From contig JAEEZX010000031.1 in assembly GCA_016292045.1 (NCBI GenBank), positions 85,101 through 149,100 of the forward strand: a DNA stretch of 64,000 bases. Reading direction: 5' to 3'. Position numbers and translations under genes: made by a program. Of the stretch, positions 52,689-60,725 are shown in pieces. Every line of letters begins with the position of its first letter. Position 1 is the stretch's first letter. Below the pieces are notes generated by a model that was given only the letters and a program-made list of their open reading frames with translations, was not told the DNA's origin and searched no databases. The stretch is from Bacteroidaceae bacterium (GTDB lineage Bacteria > Bacteroidota > Bacteroidia > Bacteroidales > Bacteroidaceae).

Positions 52689-53933
52689 TTAACTATTTTT
52701 TTTAGAACGAAAGTTTTTTTTCGTTCTTTTTTTTGTGTTATGTGAAAAATTTCTTTTTCGGTGTGTTTTTTTTGTCTGACAGACATACTTCGGAGCCTCC
52801 CCAAGTGACTCTGGAAGGGGAAGTTTCTCCACTTCGCGACCAAGAAAGTTTTCTATCTGTTTGAAAAGCGGGATGTCCTTCTCGCTCACCAGTGTAACTG
52901 CCTCACCACCAGCGCCTGCACGTGCTGTGCGCCCGATACGGTGCACATAGTCTTCTGCATCGTGTGGCACGTCGAAGTTTATCACCAGAGAGATGTCGTC
53001 AATGTCGATACCACGTGCCACGATGTCGGTGGCAACAAGGATATCTGTCTGCGCGCTGCGGAAACTGTACATCACCTCGTCGCGTTCCTGCTGCGAGAGG
53101 TCGGAATGCATCGCACGGCAGTTGAAACCGGCTTTGTGCAGAGAGATATTGAGGTCCTTGACCTTGATTTTGCTCCCGGCGAAGATGATGACGCGCTGTG
53201 GAGGCTTCTGTCGGAAGAGGTGTGTGACAAGTTTTATCTTCTGCGCCTCGTAGCATACGCATGCCATCTGCCGTATCTTGTCTGCCGGGCGTGACACTGC
53301 GAGTTTCACCTCAACGGGATTGTTGAGTATAGTGCGTGCAAGTTGACGTATTTTTTCCGGCATTGTTGCGGAAAACATAATTGTCTGTCGCTCCTTGGGG
53401 AGATACGACACGATTTGCAGAATGTCTTCCAGGAAGCCCATATCGAGCATGCGGTCTGCTTCATCCAATATAAAGAAGGTTACGCGCGAGAGATCGATAT
53501 TGCCCAGTGAGAGATGCGAGATGAGACGGCCGGGAGTGGCAATTACGACATCGGCGCCTTGTTGCATACCACGTTTTTCCTGTTCATAGCGTATGCCGTC
53601 GTTGCCGCCGTATACAGCCACAGACGACACTTCGGGCAAATGATATGCAAAGCCCTGCATCGCCTGGTCTATCTGCTGTGCGAGTTCACGAGTGGGCGAC
53701 ATGATGATGCAATTGATGGCATCTTTTGGATAATCGCCGTAGGACAGTTCGGAGAGAACGGGTAGGAGATATGCTGCGGTCTTGCCGGTACCCGTCTGTG
53801 CCACACCGATGATGTCACGCCCCTCCAAAATGGGTGGGATGGCGTGCTCCTGAATGGGAGTGCACTCGGTGAAGTTCATATCATCCAGTGCATCGAGGAC
53901 GGGGTCGCTAAGGTCGAGGTCGTAGAAATCCAT
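52689..53933 (-). CDS. DEAD-box ATP-dependent RNA helicase (RhlE-like)
   Basis: The 414-residue protein has all core motifs: Q motif (TPIQEHAIPPIL near 25), AQTGTGKT near 45-52, PTRELAQQ near 80, DEAD near 155, SAT near 188, and HRIGRTARAGAGG near 325. The C-terminal 30 residues are a basic tail (KKTHRKRNFSHNTKKRTKKN) that probably helps RNA binding. It likely acts in ribosome assembly or RNA turnover. Its ATG lies 1 bp after the dedA stop. Confidence 0.93.
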   Translation of the reverse strand: MDFYDLDLSDPVLDALDDMNFTECTPIQEHAIPPILEGRDIIGVAQTGTGKTAAYLLPVLSELSYGDYPKDAINCIIMSPTRELAQQIDQAMQGFAYHLPEVSSVAVYGGNDGIRYEQEKRGMQQGADVVIATPGRLISHLSLGNIDLSRVTFFILDEADRMLDMGFLEDILQIVSYLPKERQTIMFSATMPEKIRQLARTILNNPVEVKLAVSRPADKIRQMACVCYEAQKIKLVTHLFRQKPPQRVIIFAGSKIKVKDLNISLHKAGFNCRAMHSDLSQQERDEVMYSFRSAQTDILVATDIVARGIDIDDISLVINFDVPHDAEDYVHRIGRTARAGAGGEAVTLVSEKDIPLFKQIENFLGREVEKLPLPESLGEAPKYVCQTKKTHRKRNFSHNTKKRTKKNFRSKKNS

Positions 53934-54557
53934 TTATTTGCGGTATTGACGATACAGATAGACAACCACACAGATGCCCAGCAGCACCATAAGTGCTTTC
54001 AGATAGACGCTGTAGTGCTCAACGGTGGCATTGAGTTCCTCGTAAGGTACGACGAATGCCAGAGAATAACCGATGGCTGCGAGGATGCAGTTCCACGCAC
54101 CGGCACCGATAGCCGTATACAACAGGAAGCGTGAGAGTTGCATCTTGGCAAGTCCGGCAGGAATACTGATCAACTGTCGCACGGCCGGTACAAGACGTCC
54201 CACGATGGTTCCGATGGCTCCGTGTTCATCGAAATAGCGCTCTGCGAGTTTCACTTTTTCCTCGTCGATAAGACACAGATGTCCCAGACGTGAATTTGCA
54301 AAGCGGTATATTATCGGGCGACCGAGATAGAGCGCCAGGAAGTAGTTTACAAGTGCTCCGATAAGTGCTCCGGCAGTGGCGCAGACGACAATGAGGAAGA
54401 CATTCATCTCTCCCGTGGCAGCCGCCATATAGGCAGCGGGTGGAATAACCACTTCTGAGGGGAAGGGTATGAAACTTGATTCAATAGCCATGAGAAGGGT
54501 GACAACCCAGTAGTTGAGATGGGATAGACACCAGGCTATAAAGGGTAATGATTCCAA
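53934..54557 (-). CDS. DedA-family membrane protein
   Basis: The 207-residue membrane protein has the DedA/VTT pattern: ESSFIPFPSEVVIPPAAYMA near 26-45, the conserved GRFVPAVR-like stretch IVGRLVPAVRQLISIPAGLA near 120-139, and about five hydrophobic helices. DedA proteins are linked to lipid scrambling or flippase activity and to proton-motive-force homeostasis. It is tightly spaced with the DEAD-box gene; the gap to lysA contains a repeat block. Confidence 0.9.
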   Translation of the reverse strand: MESLPFIAWCLSHLNYWVVTLLMAIESSFIPFPSEVVIPPAAYMAAATGEMNVFLIVVCATAGALIGALVNYFLALYLGRPIIYRFANSRLGHLCLIDEEKVKLAERYFDEHGAIGTIVGRLVPAVRQLISIPAGLAKMQLSRFLLYTAIGAGAWNCILAAIGYSLAFVVPYEELNATVEHYSVYLKALMVLLGICVVVYLYRQYRK

Positions 54558-54607
54558 TTTTTAACTTTTTACTCTTAAACTCTTAAACTTCTTAATCCCT
54601 TAAACTC
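54558..54607. repeat. CTCTTAAACTCTTAAACTT word block
   Basis: A run of ACTCTTAA-type words fills the gap between lysA and dedA, inside an otherwise tightly packed gene run. Confidence 0.65.
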
Positions 54608-55756
54608 TCATCCAAAATACGCTTTCGGCAGTGTGCGGCAGTTGTACTGCGATGCCATAATCTCTCCGTATGCTCCTGCAGAGCGCAGTGCCACGAGGTC
54701 GCCTCGCTGGGTGAAGGGCAGGGCATAGTATTTCACGAAGACATCACTGGATTCGCACACAGGGCCTACGACATCGTAGAGTAAAGGCTCGGCCTCATCA
54801 CGTTCCATGGCGGACAGATTCTCCACCTTGTGGTAGGCGTCGTAGAGAGCAGGACGTATGAGGTCGGTCATGCCGGCGTCGAGTATGCAGAAACGCTTGA
54901 TGGCATTCTCCTTTACATATAGCACGCGCGCGATAAGTGAACCCATCTGTCCCACAATAGAGCGGCCGCACTCGAAATGGAGCTGCTGTCCTGGGCGCAG
55001 ACGAAGATGCTGGCGGTATGTGTCGATGTATGCCTTGAAGTCCGGGATGGGATGCCCCTCGGGATCGCTGTAGTCTATTCCCAGTCCGCCGCCCACGTTT
55101 ATATTGTGCACGGATGATATTCCGGCAGCCTCAAGACGGTCCTGCAGTTCGTTGATACGCAGCGAGAGAGCCTTGAAATCGTCCATCTCGAGTATCTGCG
55201 AACCGATGTGGAAATGCAGCCCGATGAAGTTGATGTTGGCAAGTTCGGAGCAACGGCGTATTACGCTCTCCATATCCTGCATGTCAATGCCGAACTTATT
55301 CTCGGAGAGTCCCGTCTGTATGTTGGCATGCGTGTGAGCTCCTACGTTGGGATTGATGCGCAGGCATACTGATGCGGTGCGGTTCATCTCGGCTGCGAGG
55401 CCGTTGATGACTTCCAGTTCGGGTATGCTCTCCACATTGAAGCAGAAGATACCCTGCTCCAGACCGAGACGTATTTCCCAGTCGCTCTTACCCACACCGG
55501 CATAGACAATCTTTTCTGCGGGAAAGCCGGCTTCGAGTGCAGCACGTATCTCACCGCCGCTCACACAGTCTGCACCGAATCCTGCCTCCGCAATCTGTCG
55601 CAGAATACGCGGATTGGCGTTGGCTTTGACGGCATAGTGCATGTGCATGTTGTCGTCGAGCTGCTGGCGTATTACGCTCAGTGTCTCTGCCAGAAGCTGT
55701 GTGTCGTAGTAGTAGAAGGGAGTCTGTATGCCCTGAAACTTCTCTAATGGAAACAT
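54608..55756 (-). CDS. lysA: Diaminopimelate decarboxylase
   Basis: LysA makes lysine from meso-diaminopimelate with PLP. The 382-residue protein has the PLP lysine in HYAVKANANP near 40-49, FHIGSQILEMDDF near 180, the glycine loop GGGLGIDYSDPEG near 217, FECGRSIVGQMGS near 257, and the active-site Cys in GPVCESSDVF near 330. It lies 6 bp after the aspartokinase gene, so first and last steps of lysine synthesis are together. Confidence 0.95.
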   Translation of the reverse strand: MFPLEKFQGIQTPFYYYDTQLLAETLSVIRQQLDDNMHMHYAVKANANPRILRQIAEAGFGADCVSGGEIRAALEAGFPAEKIVYAGVGKSDWEIRLGLEQGIFCFNVESIPELEVINGLAAEMNRTASVCLRINPNVGAHTHANIQTGLSENKFGIDMQDMESVIRRCSELANINFIGLHFHIGSQILEMDDFKALSLRINELQDRLEAAGISSVHNINVGGGLGIDYSDPEGHPIPDFKAYIDTYRQHLRLRPGQQLHFECGRSIVGQMGSLIARVLYVKENAIKRFCILDAGMTDLIRPALYDAYHKVENLSAMERDEAEPLLYDVVGPVCESSDVFVKYYALPFTQRGDLVALRSAGAYGEIMASQYNCRTLPKAYFG

Positions 55757-55762
55757 ATGGCT

Positions 55763-57088
55763 TTAGAATAGCACTTTAGAGAGAGCCTGCAGTGTAGCCT
55801 GCTTGTCCTCTTTGTGGATGAGGAATGAGATGTTGTGACTGGAACCGCCGTATGAAATCATGCGCACGGGGATATTCTTGAGGGCCTCGCAAGCCAGTGT
55901 CTCGAAACCGAGATTGTTCTGACGCAGGTCGCCCACGACGCAGATTATTGTCATATCGTTGTCCACCTGCACTGTGCCGTACTTCTTCAGTTCGGAGATG
56001 ATTTCCTCCAGACGTGTTGTGTTGTCGATGGTGACGGAAACACCCACCTCCGATGTGCATATCATATCGATGGATGTCTTGTTCTGTTCGAATATCTCGA
56101 ACACTTTGCGCAGGAAACCGTAAGCCAGGAGCATGCGACTGGACGTTATCTGTATGCATACGTTGCCGTCTCGTGCAGCCACAGCCTTTATCTTGCCGGG
56201 GATGAAGTCGTTGTTGATGATGGTGCCGGGAGCAGAGGGATCCATTGTGTTGAGCAGACGCACGGGCACTCCTGCGAACTTGGCCGGCTGGATACATGTC
56301 GGATGCAGGATTTTTGCACCGAAGTAAGCGAGCTCTGCAGCCTCGTCGAAATTGAGCTGGCGCACGGGTACAGTACCTTCCACAACACGCGGGTCGTTGT
56401 TGTGCATGCCGTCGATGTCGGTCCATATCTGTATCTCGTCAGCCTCAAGAGCGGCACCCAGCAGGCAGGCTGTGTAGTCGCTGCCGCCACGCAGCAGGTT
56501 GTCTATCTCGTCGTAGGCGTTGCGGCAGATGAAACCCTGTGTGATATATATCTGATATCCGGGATTGTCTTCGATGGCCTGACGGCTCTTTTCCTTGATA
56601 TAGGATGCATCGGGTTCGGAGTTTTTGTCGGTCTTCACCATCTCGAGGGCAGAGAGCAGTACGGTCTTCACACCTGTCTCCAGGAGATAGTTCGTCACCA
56701 TGTTGGTGGACATGAGTTCGCCCTGCGCCAGCACGATTTTCTCCTCGATACTGGTGAAGTGTGTCTTTGCCATCGAGCGCAGTCCCTCGAACACGCCCTT
56801 GAGGAAGGTGCGTGTGATGTCCTTGTAGTGGTCGGTGGAGTAGAGTTCCTCGACGTGAGCCATGTATTTCTGCTCCAACTGGGCTATCATGTGTATCGCA
56901 CCCTCGGGATTGTTCTTATAGTAGTAGTCGCTTATCTCCACGAGAGCGTTTGTCGTGCCGCTCATTGCTGAGAGCACCACGAGTTTCTGTTTGCCGTCTG
57001 CCGTTACAAGCTGGCAGACATCCTTCATGCGTTGTGGCGAACCGACACTGGTGCCACCGAATTTCAGAACTTGCATTTTATTCTTCAT
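55763..57088 (-). CDS. lysC: Aspartate kinase
   Basis: The 441-residue monofunctional aspartokinase phosphorylates aspartate at the entry to lysine, threonine and methionine synthesis. The KFGGTSVGSPQRM motif is at the N-terminus, LRGGSDYTACLLGAALEADE near 210, and two ACT-type regulatory domains fill the last 150 residues (GVSVTIDNTTRLEEIISELK near 345). These suggest feedback control. The start may be ATG 57088 (overlapping ftsE by 11 nt) or ATG 57076. The class (lysC versus other aspartokinase genes) is not certain. Confidence 0.92.
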   Translation of the reverse strand: MKNKMQVLKFGGTSVGSPQRMKDVCQLVTADGKQKLVVLSAMSGTTNALVEISDYYYKNNPEGAIHMIAQLEQKYMAHVEELYSTDHYKDITRTFLKGVFEGLRSMAKTHFTSIEEKIVLAQGELMSTNMVTNYLLETGVKTVLLSALEMVKTDKNSEPDASYIKEKSRQAIEDNPGYQIYITQGFICRNAYDEIDNLLRGGSDYTACLLGAALEADEIQIWTDIDGMHNNDPRVVEGTVPVRQLNFDEAAELAYFGAKILHPTCIQPAKFAGVPVRLLNTMDPSAPGTIINNDFIPGKIKAVAARDGNVCIQITSSRMLLAYGFLRKVFEIFEQNKTSIDMICTSEVGVSVTIDNTTRLEEIISELKKYGTVQVDNDMTIICVVGDLRQNNLGFETLACEALKNIPVRMISYGGSSHNISFLIHKEDKQATLQALSKVLF

Positions 57089-57764
57089 TGTGTGTTTGTG
57101 ATTCTTTGATGAGCTGACCGTCGCGGCATTCGTACACGGTGCCGGGGAAATCTACGGGCCACTGCAGATTGTGCGTAGCCAGGAGTATGGTGCAGTTGTT
57201 CTTGCGACGTATTTCGTCAAGCAGGGCCATCACCTTTTCTCCGCTCTCCTGATCGAGATGTCCCGTGGGCTCGTCGGCGAGGATGAGACTGGGTTTGTTG
57301 AGGATGGCTCGGCAGATACAGATGCACTGCTTCTGTCCTCCGGAGAGTTCGTGGGGATATTTCTGGGCGCTGTCTGCGAGCTCCACCCATTCGAGCAGTT
57401 CGTTGATGCGTCCCCTGCGTTGCTCCTTTGATTTCCAGTCGGTGGCGCGCAGCACGAAATCCAGGTTGTCATAGATGGTGCGGTCGGGCAGGAGTTTGAG
57501 GTCCTGGTGCACGATACCTATTCTGCGACGCAGTGCTGGCAGCTGACTTGTCTTGATGCGCATCATATCTTCTCCCAGCACGCGGGCGTGGCCGTCCTCA
57601 ATGGGCAGTTCGCCGTAGATGGTCTTGATAAGCGAAGTCTTACCGCTTCCTACGCTGCCCAGCAGATACACCATCTCGCCCTCTTCTGTGGTGAAACATA
57701 CGTCCTTCAGCACGGAGTAGTCTTCGTGCAGGATGCTGACGTCGTGGTAGTCTATTGTTTTCAT
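57078..57764 (-). CDS. ftsE: Cell-division ABC ATPase FtsE
   Basis: The 228-residue ATPase has Walker A LLGSVGSGKTSLIKTIYGE near 34-52, signature LSGGQKQ near 138-144, and Walker B LILADEPTGHLD near 156-167, with the FtsE-like VHQDLKLLPDRTIYDNL near 84-100. FtsE works with FtsX to control septal peptidoglycan hydrolases. ftsX is not in this window. The gene overlaps hisE by 1 nt (TGATG) and aspartokinase by 11 nt, so it is embedded in an amino-acid biosynthesis run. Confidence 0.9.
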   Translation of the reverse strand: MKTIDYHDVSILHEDYSVLKDVCFTTEEGEMVYLLGSVGSGKTSLIKTIYGELPIEDGHARVLGEDMMRIKTSQLPALRRRIGIVHQDLKLLPDRTIYDNLDFVLRATDWKSKEQRRGRINELLEWVELADSAQKYPHELSGGQKQCICICRAILNKPSLILADEPTGHLDQESGEKVMALLDEIRRKNNCTILLATHNLQWPVDFPGTVYECRDGQLIKESQTHNEE

Positions 57765-58081
57765 CAGTGTTTCTTCCAGCCGGGGTTGTGACGCTCCATC
57801 AGTTCGGAGGCGAGTTCCTCAATGCGGAGTCCCTTCGATGTGAGGAGCACGATAAGGTGGTAGAGCATATCGCTACCTTCATATACGAGGCGCTCGTTGG
57901 TGCCGTTGGTGGCTTCGATGACGAGCTCAAGAGCCTCTTCGCCCACCTTCTGTGCCATACGGTTGATACCGTCCTTGAAGAGGCTTGTGGTGTACGAGCC
58001 TTCGGGCATCTCTTCGTGGCGCTTTTCGATGAAGTCCTGCAGTTCCGAGAGGAAGAGCAGGGGATTTTGTTCGTTTGCCAT
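57764..58081 (-). CDS. hisE: Phosphoribosyl-ATP pyrophosphatase
   Basis: HisE hydrolyses PR-ATP to PR-AMP, the second step of histidine synthesis. The 105-residue protein has SYTTSLFKDGINRMAQKVGE near 29-48, EEALELVIEA and YEGSDMLYHLIVLL, which form the MazG-like metal-binding helices. In many Bacteroidales this domain is fused to HisI; here it is separate, 6 bp after hisI. Confidence 0.95.
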   Translation of the reverse strand: MANEQNPLLFLSELQDFIEKRHEEMPEGSYTTSLFKDGINRMAQKVGEEALELVIEATNGTNERLVYEGSDMLYHLIVLLTSKGLRIEELASELMERHNPGWKKH

Positions 58082-58087
58082 AATATA

Positions 58088-58417
58088 TTATTTTTTTACG
58101 TTTTTCTCGTTCCAGCAGGTGTCGGCTCCGGTGTGGCACACAGGACCTACGGGGTGCACCTTGATGAGCAGAGTGTCCTGGTCGCAGTCGAGCAGTATGT
58201 CCACCACGTTGAGGAAGTTGCCCGATGTCTCGCCCTTTGTCCACAGACATTTGCGGGTACGGCTCCAGAAGCACACACGCCCTGTAGCTACTGTCTTTTC
58301 ATACGACTCTTCGTTCATGAAGCCCAGCATCAGCACCACATTGGTGTCTGCGTCCTGTATGATTGCGGGCACCAGCCCGTCCAACTTTGCGAAGTCTATC
58401 TTTCTTTCTTTATCCAT
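58088..58417 (-). CDS. hisI: Phosphoribosyl-AMP cyclohydrolase
   Basis: HisI opens the adenine ring of PR-AMP, the third step. The 109-residue protein contains VLMLGFMNEESYEKTVATG near 28-46, FWSRTRKCLWTKGETSGNFL near 49-68, and DCDQDTLLIKVHPVGPVCHTG with the zinc and magnesium ligands. The stop codon falls where the fused HisIE proteins continue into the HisE domain. Confidence 0.95.
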   Translation of the reverse strand: MDKERKIDFAKLDGLVPAIIQDADTNVVLMLGFMNEESYEKTVATGRVCFWSRTRKCLWTKGETSGNFLNVVDILLDCDQDTLLIKVHPVGPVCHTGADTCWNEKNVKK

Positions 58418-58447
58418 TGACCATTGAATATTGACCGTTGACCGTTA
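58416..58447. repeat. CCATTGA/TTGACCG word block
   Basis: CATTGACCATTGAATATTGA followed by CCGTTGACCGTT fills the hisF-hisI gap. Confidence 0.6.
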
Positions 58448-59200
58448 TCATCTCACGCAGATGTCCTGCGAGCGCAGGTAGCTCTTGAGCTCCTGCACGC
58501 CGATTTCTCCGAAGTGGAACACCGACGCTGCGAGTGCGGCATCTGCCTTTCCTTCGCGGAACACATCGAGGAAATGCTCCTTACATCCTGCACCTCCGGA
58601 AGCGATGATGGGTATGGAGAGTTCTTCGGAGAGCTGTGCCAGCGCCTCGTTGGCAAAACCGGCTTTCACTCCGTCGTGGTTCATTGATGTGAAGAGTATC
58701 TCTCCGGCGCCGCGTTCCTGTGCCTCGTGGGCCCATTCCATCAGTCCTTTTCCGAAGGGGATGCGCCCGCCGTTGATATATGTCTCCCAGTAGCCGTCGG
58801 TCTCTTTTGCGTCTATTGCGCAGACGATTACCTGACTGCCGAATTTGCCGGCTATCTCGTCGATGAGTTCCGGGCGTTTCAGGGCTGCGCTGTTCACGCT
58901 CACCTTGTCGGCACCGGCTGAGAGCATACGGTCCACATCGGCCACCGAACCGATACCTCCGCCCACGGTGAAAGGGATGGAGAGCGTCTCTGCCACGCGT
59001 GTCACCATGTCGGTGAAGGTCTTGCGTCCTTCGTGTGATGCTGTGATGTCGAGGAACACCAGTTCGTCGGCGCCGGCCTCTGAGTATGCGTGTCCCAGAG
59101 CCACCGGATCGCCTGCCTGTCGCAGGTTCACGAAATTGGTGCCCTTCACGGTCTGACCGTCTTTCACATCGAGGCAGGGTATGATGCGCTTTGCTAACAT
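58448..59200 (-). CDS. hisF: Imidazole glycerol-phosphate synthase, cyclase subunit
   Basis: HisF uses ammonia from HisH to make IGP and AICAR. The 250-residue TIM barrel has [16 protein letters not shown] near 5-20 (catalytic Asp 11), DITASHEGR near 51, GGGIGSVAD near 80, CAIDAKE near 127 (second catalytic Asp 130), and ASGGAG near 200. It lies in the order hisH-hisA-hisF-hisI-hisE. Confidence 0.96.
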   Translation of the reverse strand: MLAKRIIPCLDVKDGQTVKGTNFVNLRQAGDPVALGHAYSEAGADELVFLDITASHEGRKTFTDMVTRVAETLSIPFTVGGGIGSVADVDRMLSAGADKVSVNSAALKRPELIDEIAGKFGSQVIVCAIDAKETDGYWETYINGGRIPFGKGLMEWAHEAQERGAGEILFTSMNHDGVKAGFANEALAQLSEELSIPIIASGGAGCKEHFLDVFREGKADAALAASVFHFGEIGVQELKSYLRSQDICVR

Positions 59201-59256
59201 TTATTGTTTTTCTCTAAACTATCAACTCTAAACTCTAAACTCTAAACTCTAAACTT
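59201..59256. repeat. AACTCTAAACTCTAAACT word block
   Basis: At least four CTCTAAA units and several CTTTTAA units fill the hisA-hisF gap. Confidence 0.75.
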
Positions 59257-59973
59257 TTAACTTTTAACTATCAACTTTTCCAAGTCGATCCGTCCTTCGT
59301 AGATGGCTTTGCCGAACACTACCGCCGGAATACCGGCCTCTTCAAGGGCGCGGATATCCTCCTCGCAGGAGACGCCTCCGGAAGCTATGAGGTGACATTC
59401 GGGGAAGTGCTGCATGATGTCTTTGTAGAGTCCGATATTCGGTCCCTGCAGCATGCCGTCCTTGGAGATGTCCGTGCAGAGTATGTTGCGTATTCCCCGC
59501 CGTATATAGTCATTGAGGAAGGGCATCAGTTCCACGGGGCTGTCTTCCTTCCATCCGTTGATGCTTATCTTGCCGTCTCTCACGTCGGCTCCCAGTACGA
59601 TGCGCTCTGCTCCGTACGTCTCTATCCATGAGTAGACCGTAGCAGGGGAGGTCACTGCTATGCTGCCGGCAGTTGCCATTGCTGCTCCTGCGTCGAACAC
59701 CTTGTCCAGGTCGTCCTGTGTCTTGATGCCTCCTCCGAAGTCCACCGTGAGACTGGTGGCGCTGCATATCTCGCGCAGCACCTTCTCGTTCACCACGTGG
59801 CGGCTCTTTGCTCCGTCCAGATCCACCAGATGCAGGCGTTTCACTCCCACCTGTTCCATCTTGCGGGCCATCTCCACGGGGTCGCCGTACACCTTCTTGG
59901 TGTCGTAGTCGCCTTGCGAGAGGCGCACGCATTTTCCTTCGATGAGGTCTATTGCGGGGATGAGTTCTATCAT
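59257..59973 (-). CDS. hisA: ProFAR isomerase
   Basis: HisA isomerises ProFAR to PRFAR. The 238-residue TIM barrel has IPAIDLIEGKCVRLSQGDYD near 5-24 (catalytic Asp 8), LVDLDGAKS near 48, DFGGGIKTQDDLD near 77, LGADVRDGKI near 126 (second Asp), and ICTDISKDGM and ASGGVS further on. Its start overlaps the hisH stop by 4 nt. Confidence 0.96.
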   Translation of the reverse strand: MIELIPAIDLIEGKCVRLSQGDYDTKKVYGDPVEMARKMEQVGVKRLHLVDLDGAKSRHVVNEKVLREICSATSLTVDFGGGIKTQDDLDKVFDAGAAMATAGSIAVTSPATVYSWIETYGAERIVLGADVRDGKISINGWKEDSPVELMPFLNDYIRRGIRNILCTDISKDGMLQGPNIGLYKDIMQHFPECHLIASGGVSCEEDIRALEEAGIPAVVFGKAIYEGRIDLEKLIVKS

Positions 59974-60584
59974 AGTTCGAGGAAGTTCTTTATTATCTGT
60001 TCGCCCACTCGTCCGCTCTTCTCGGGGTGGAACTGTGTTGCCCAGAAGTTGTCCTTGTGCAGGGCGCTGGAGAATGGCTGGATGAAGTCCGTGGCGGCTA
60101 TTGTCTCAGGGCAGAGGGGCACATAGTAGCTGTGCACGAAATACACATAGTCTCCGTCCTTCAGTCCCTTGAAGAGTCCTTCGTCGCCGCGCCGGCTTTC
60201 GTCCGTGCTGTTGAACTGCAGGCTGTTCCAGCCCATGTGCGGCACCTTGTCTTCGTGGCGCTGCGGGTGGAAGAGTCTCACGTCCACATCGAAGAGCCCC
60301 AGACAGTCCACATCGCCTTCCTCCGAGTGGCGGCACATCAGCTGCTGACCGATGCAGATGCCCAGCATGGGTGCTTTCAGGTCGCATATCACGCGGTCCA
60401 GTCCGCGGGCTCTGAGATATTGCATCGCATGTGATGCCTCGCCCTGTCCGGGGAAGAGCACCCGGTCGGCTCCCAGAAGTGTCTCTGCATCATCGGTGAG
60501 CACGGGATTCACTCCGAGCCGTTTCAGCGCTCCGAGCACAGAAAAGATGTTTCCGGCGTTGTATTTTACTACTGCTACGTTCAT
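59970..60584 (-). CDS. hisH: Imidazole glycerol-phosphate synthase, glutaminase subunit
   Basis: HisH supplies ammonia to HisF. The 204-residue class I amidotransferase has LFPGQGEASHAM near 45, the nucleophile Cys in MLGICIGQQLM near 75, and the His-Glu pair in TQFHPEKSGR near 183. The start is ATG 60584 (MNVAVVKYNAGNI). The same frame stays open far upstream, but that stretch is antisense to the pectate lyase gene and is not part of HisH. A promoter box lies 9 nt upstream, so the leader is at most a few nt. Confidence 0.95.
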   Translation of the reverse strand: MNVAVVKYNAGNIFSVLGALKRLGVNPVLTDDAETLLGADRVLFPGQGEASHAMQYLRARGLDRVICDLKAPMLGICIGQQLMCRHSEEGDVDCLGLFDVDVRLFHPQRHEDKVPHMGWNSLQFNSTDESRRGDEGLFKGLKDGDYVYFVHSYYVPLCPETIAATDFIQPFSSALHKDNFWATQFHPEKSGRVGEQIIKNFLEL

Positions 60585-60593
60585 ATACGGGCG

Positions 60594-60601
60594 CAAAGGT
60601 A
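60594..60601 (-). promoter_or_regulatory. -7 box heading the his-ftsE-lys run
   Basis: TACCTTTG on the minus strand predicts a start near 60590, about 6 nt before ATG 60584. It is the only clear promoter seen for the gene run down to 50910. Confidence 0.6.
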
Positions 60602-60725
60602 CGAAAAAAAATCCATATAGAGCCCATTCTCCTCCATTTTGGAAAATTATCATTGAAAAAACGTGTTGTATTTCAGGAAAAATGTGTAATTTCGCAGTCG
60701 GAATAATGCTAAAAAGCGTACTTAT

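Noticed and set aside
59201..59256. CRISPR-like array in the tandem word blocks
   Set aside because: The words are 6-9 bp with no spacers and no cas genes are present.
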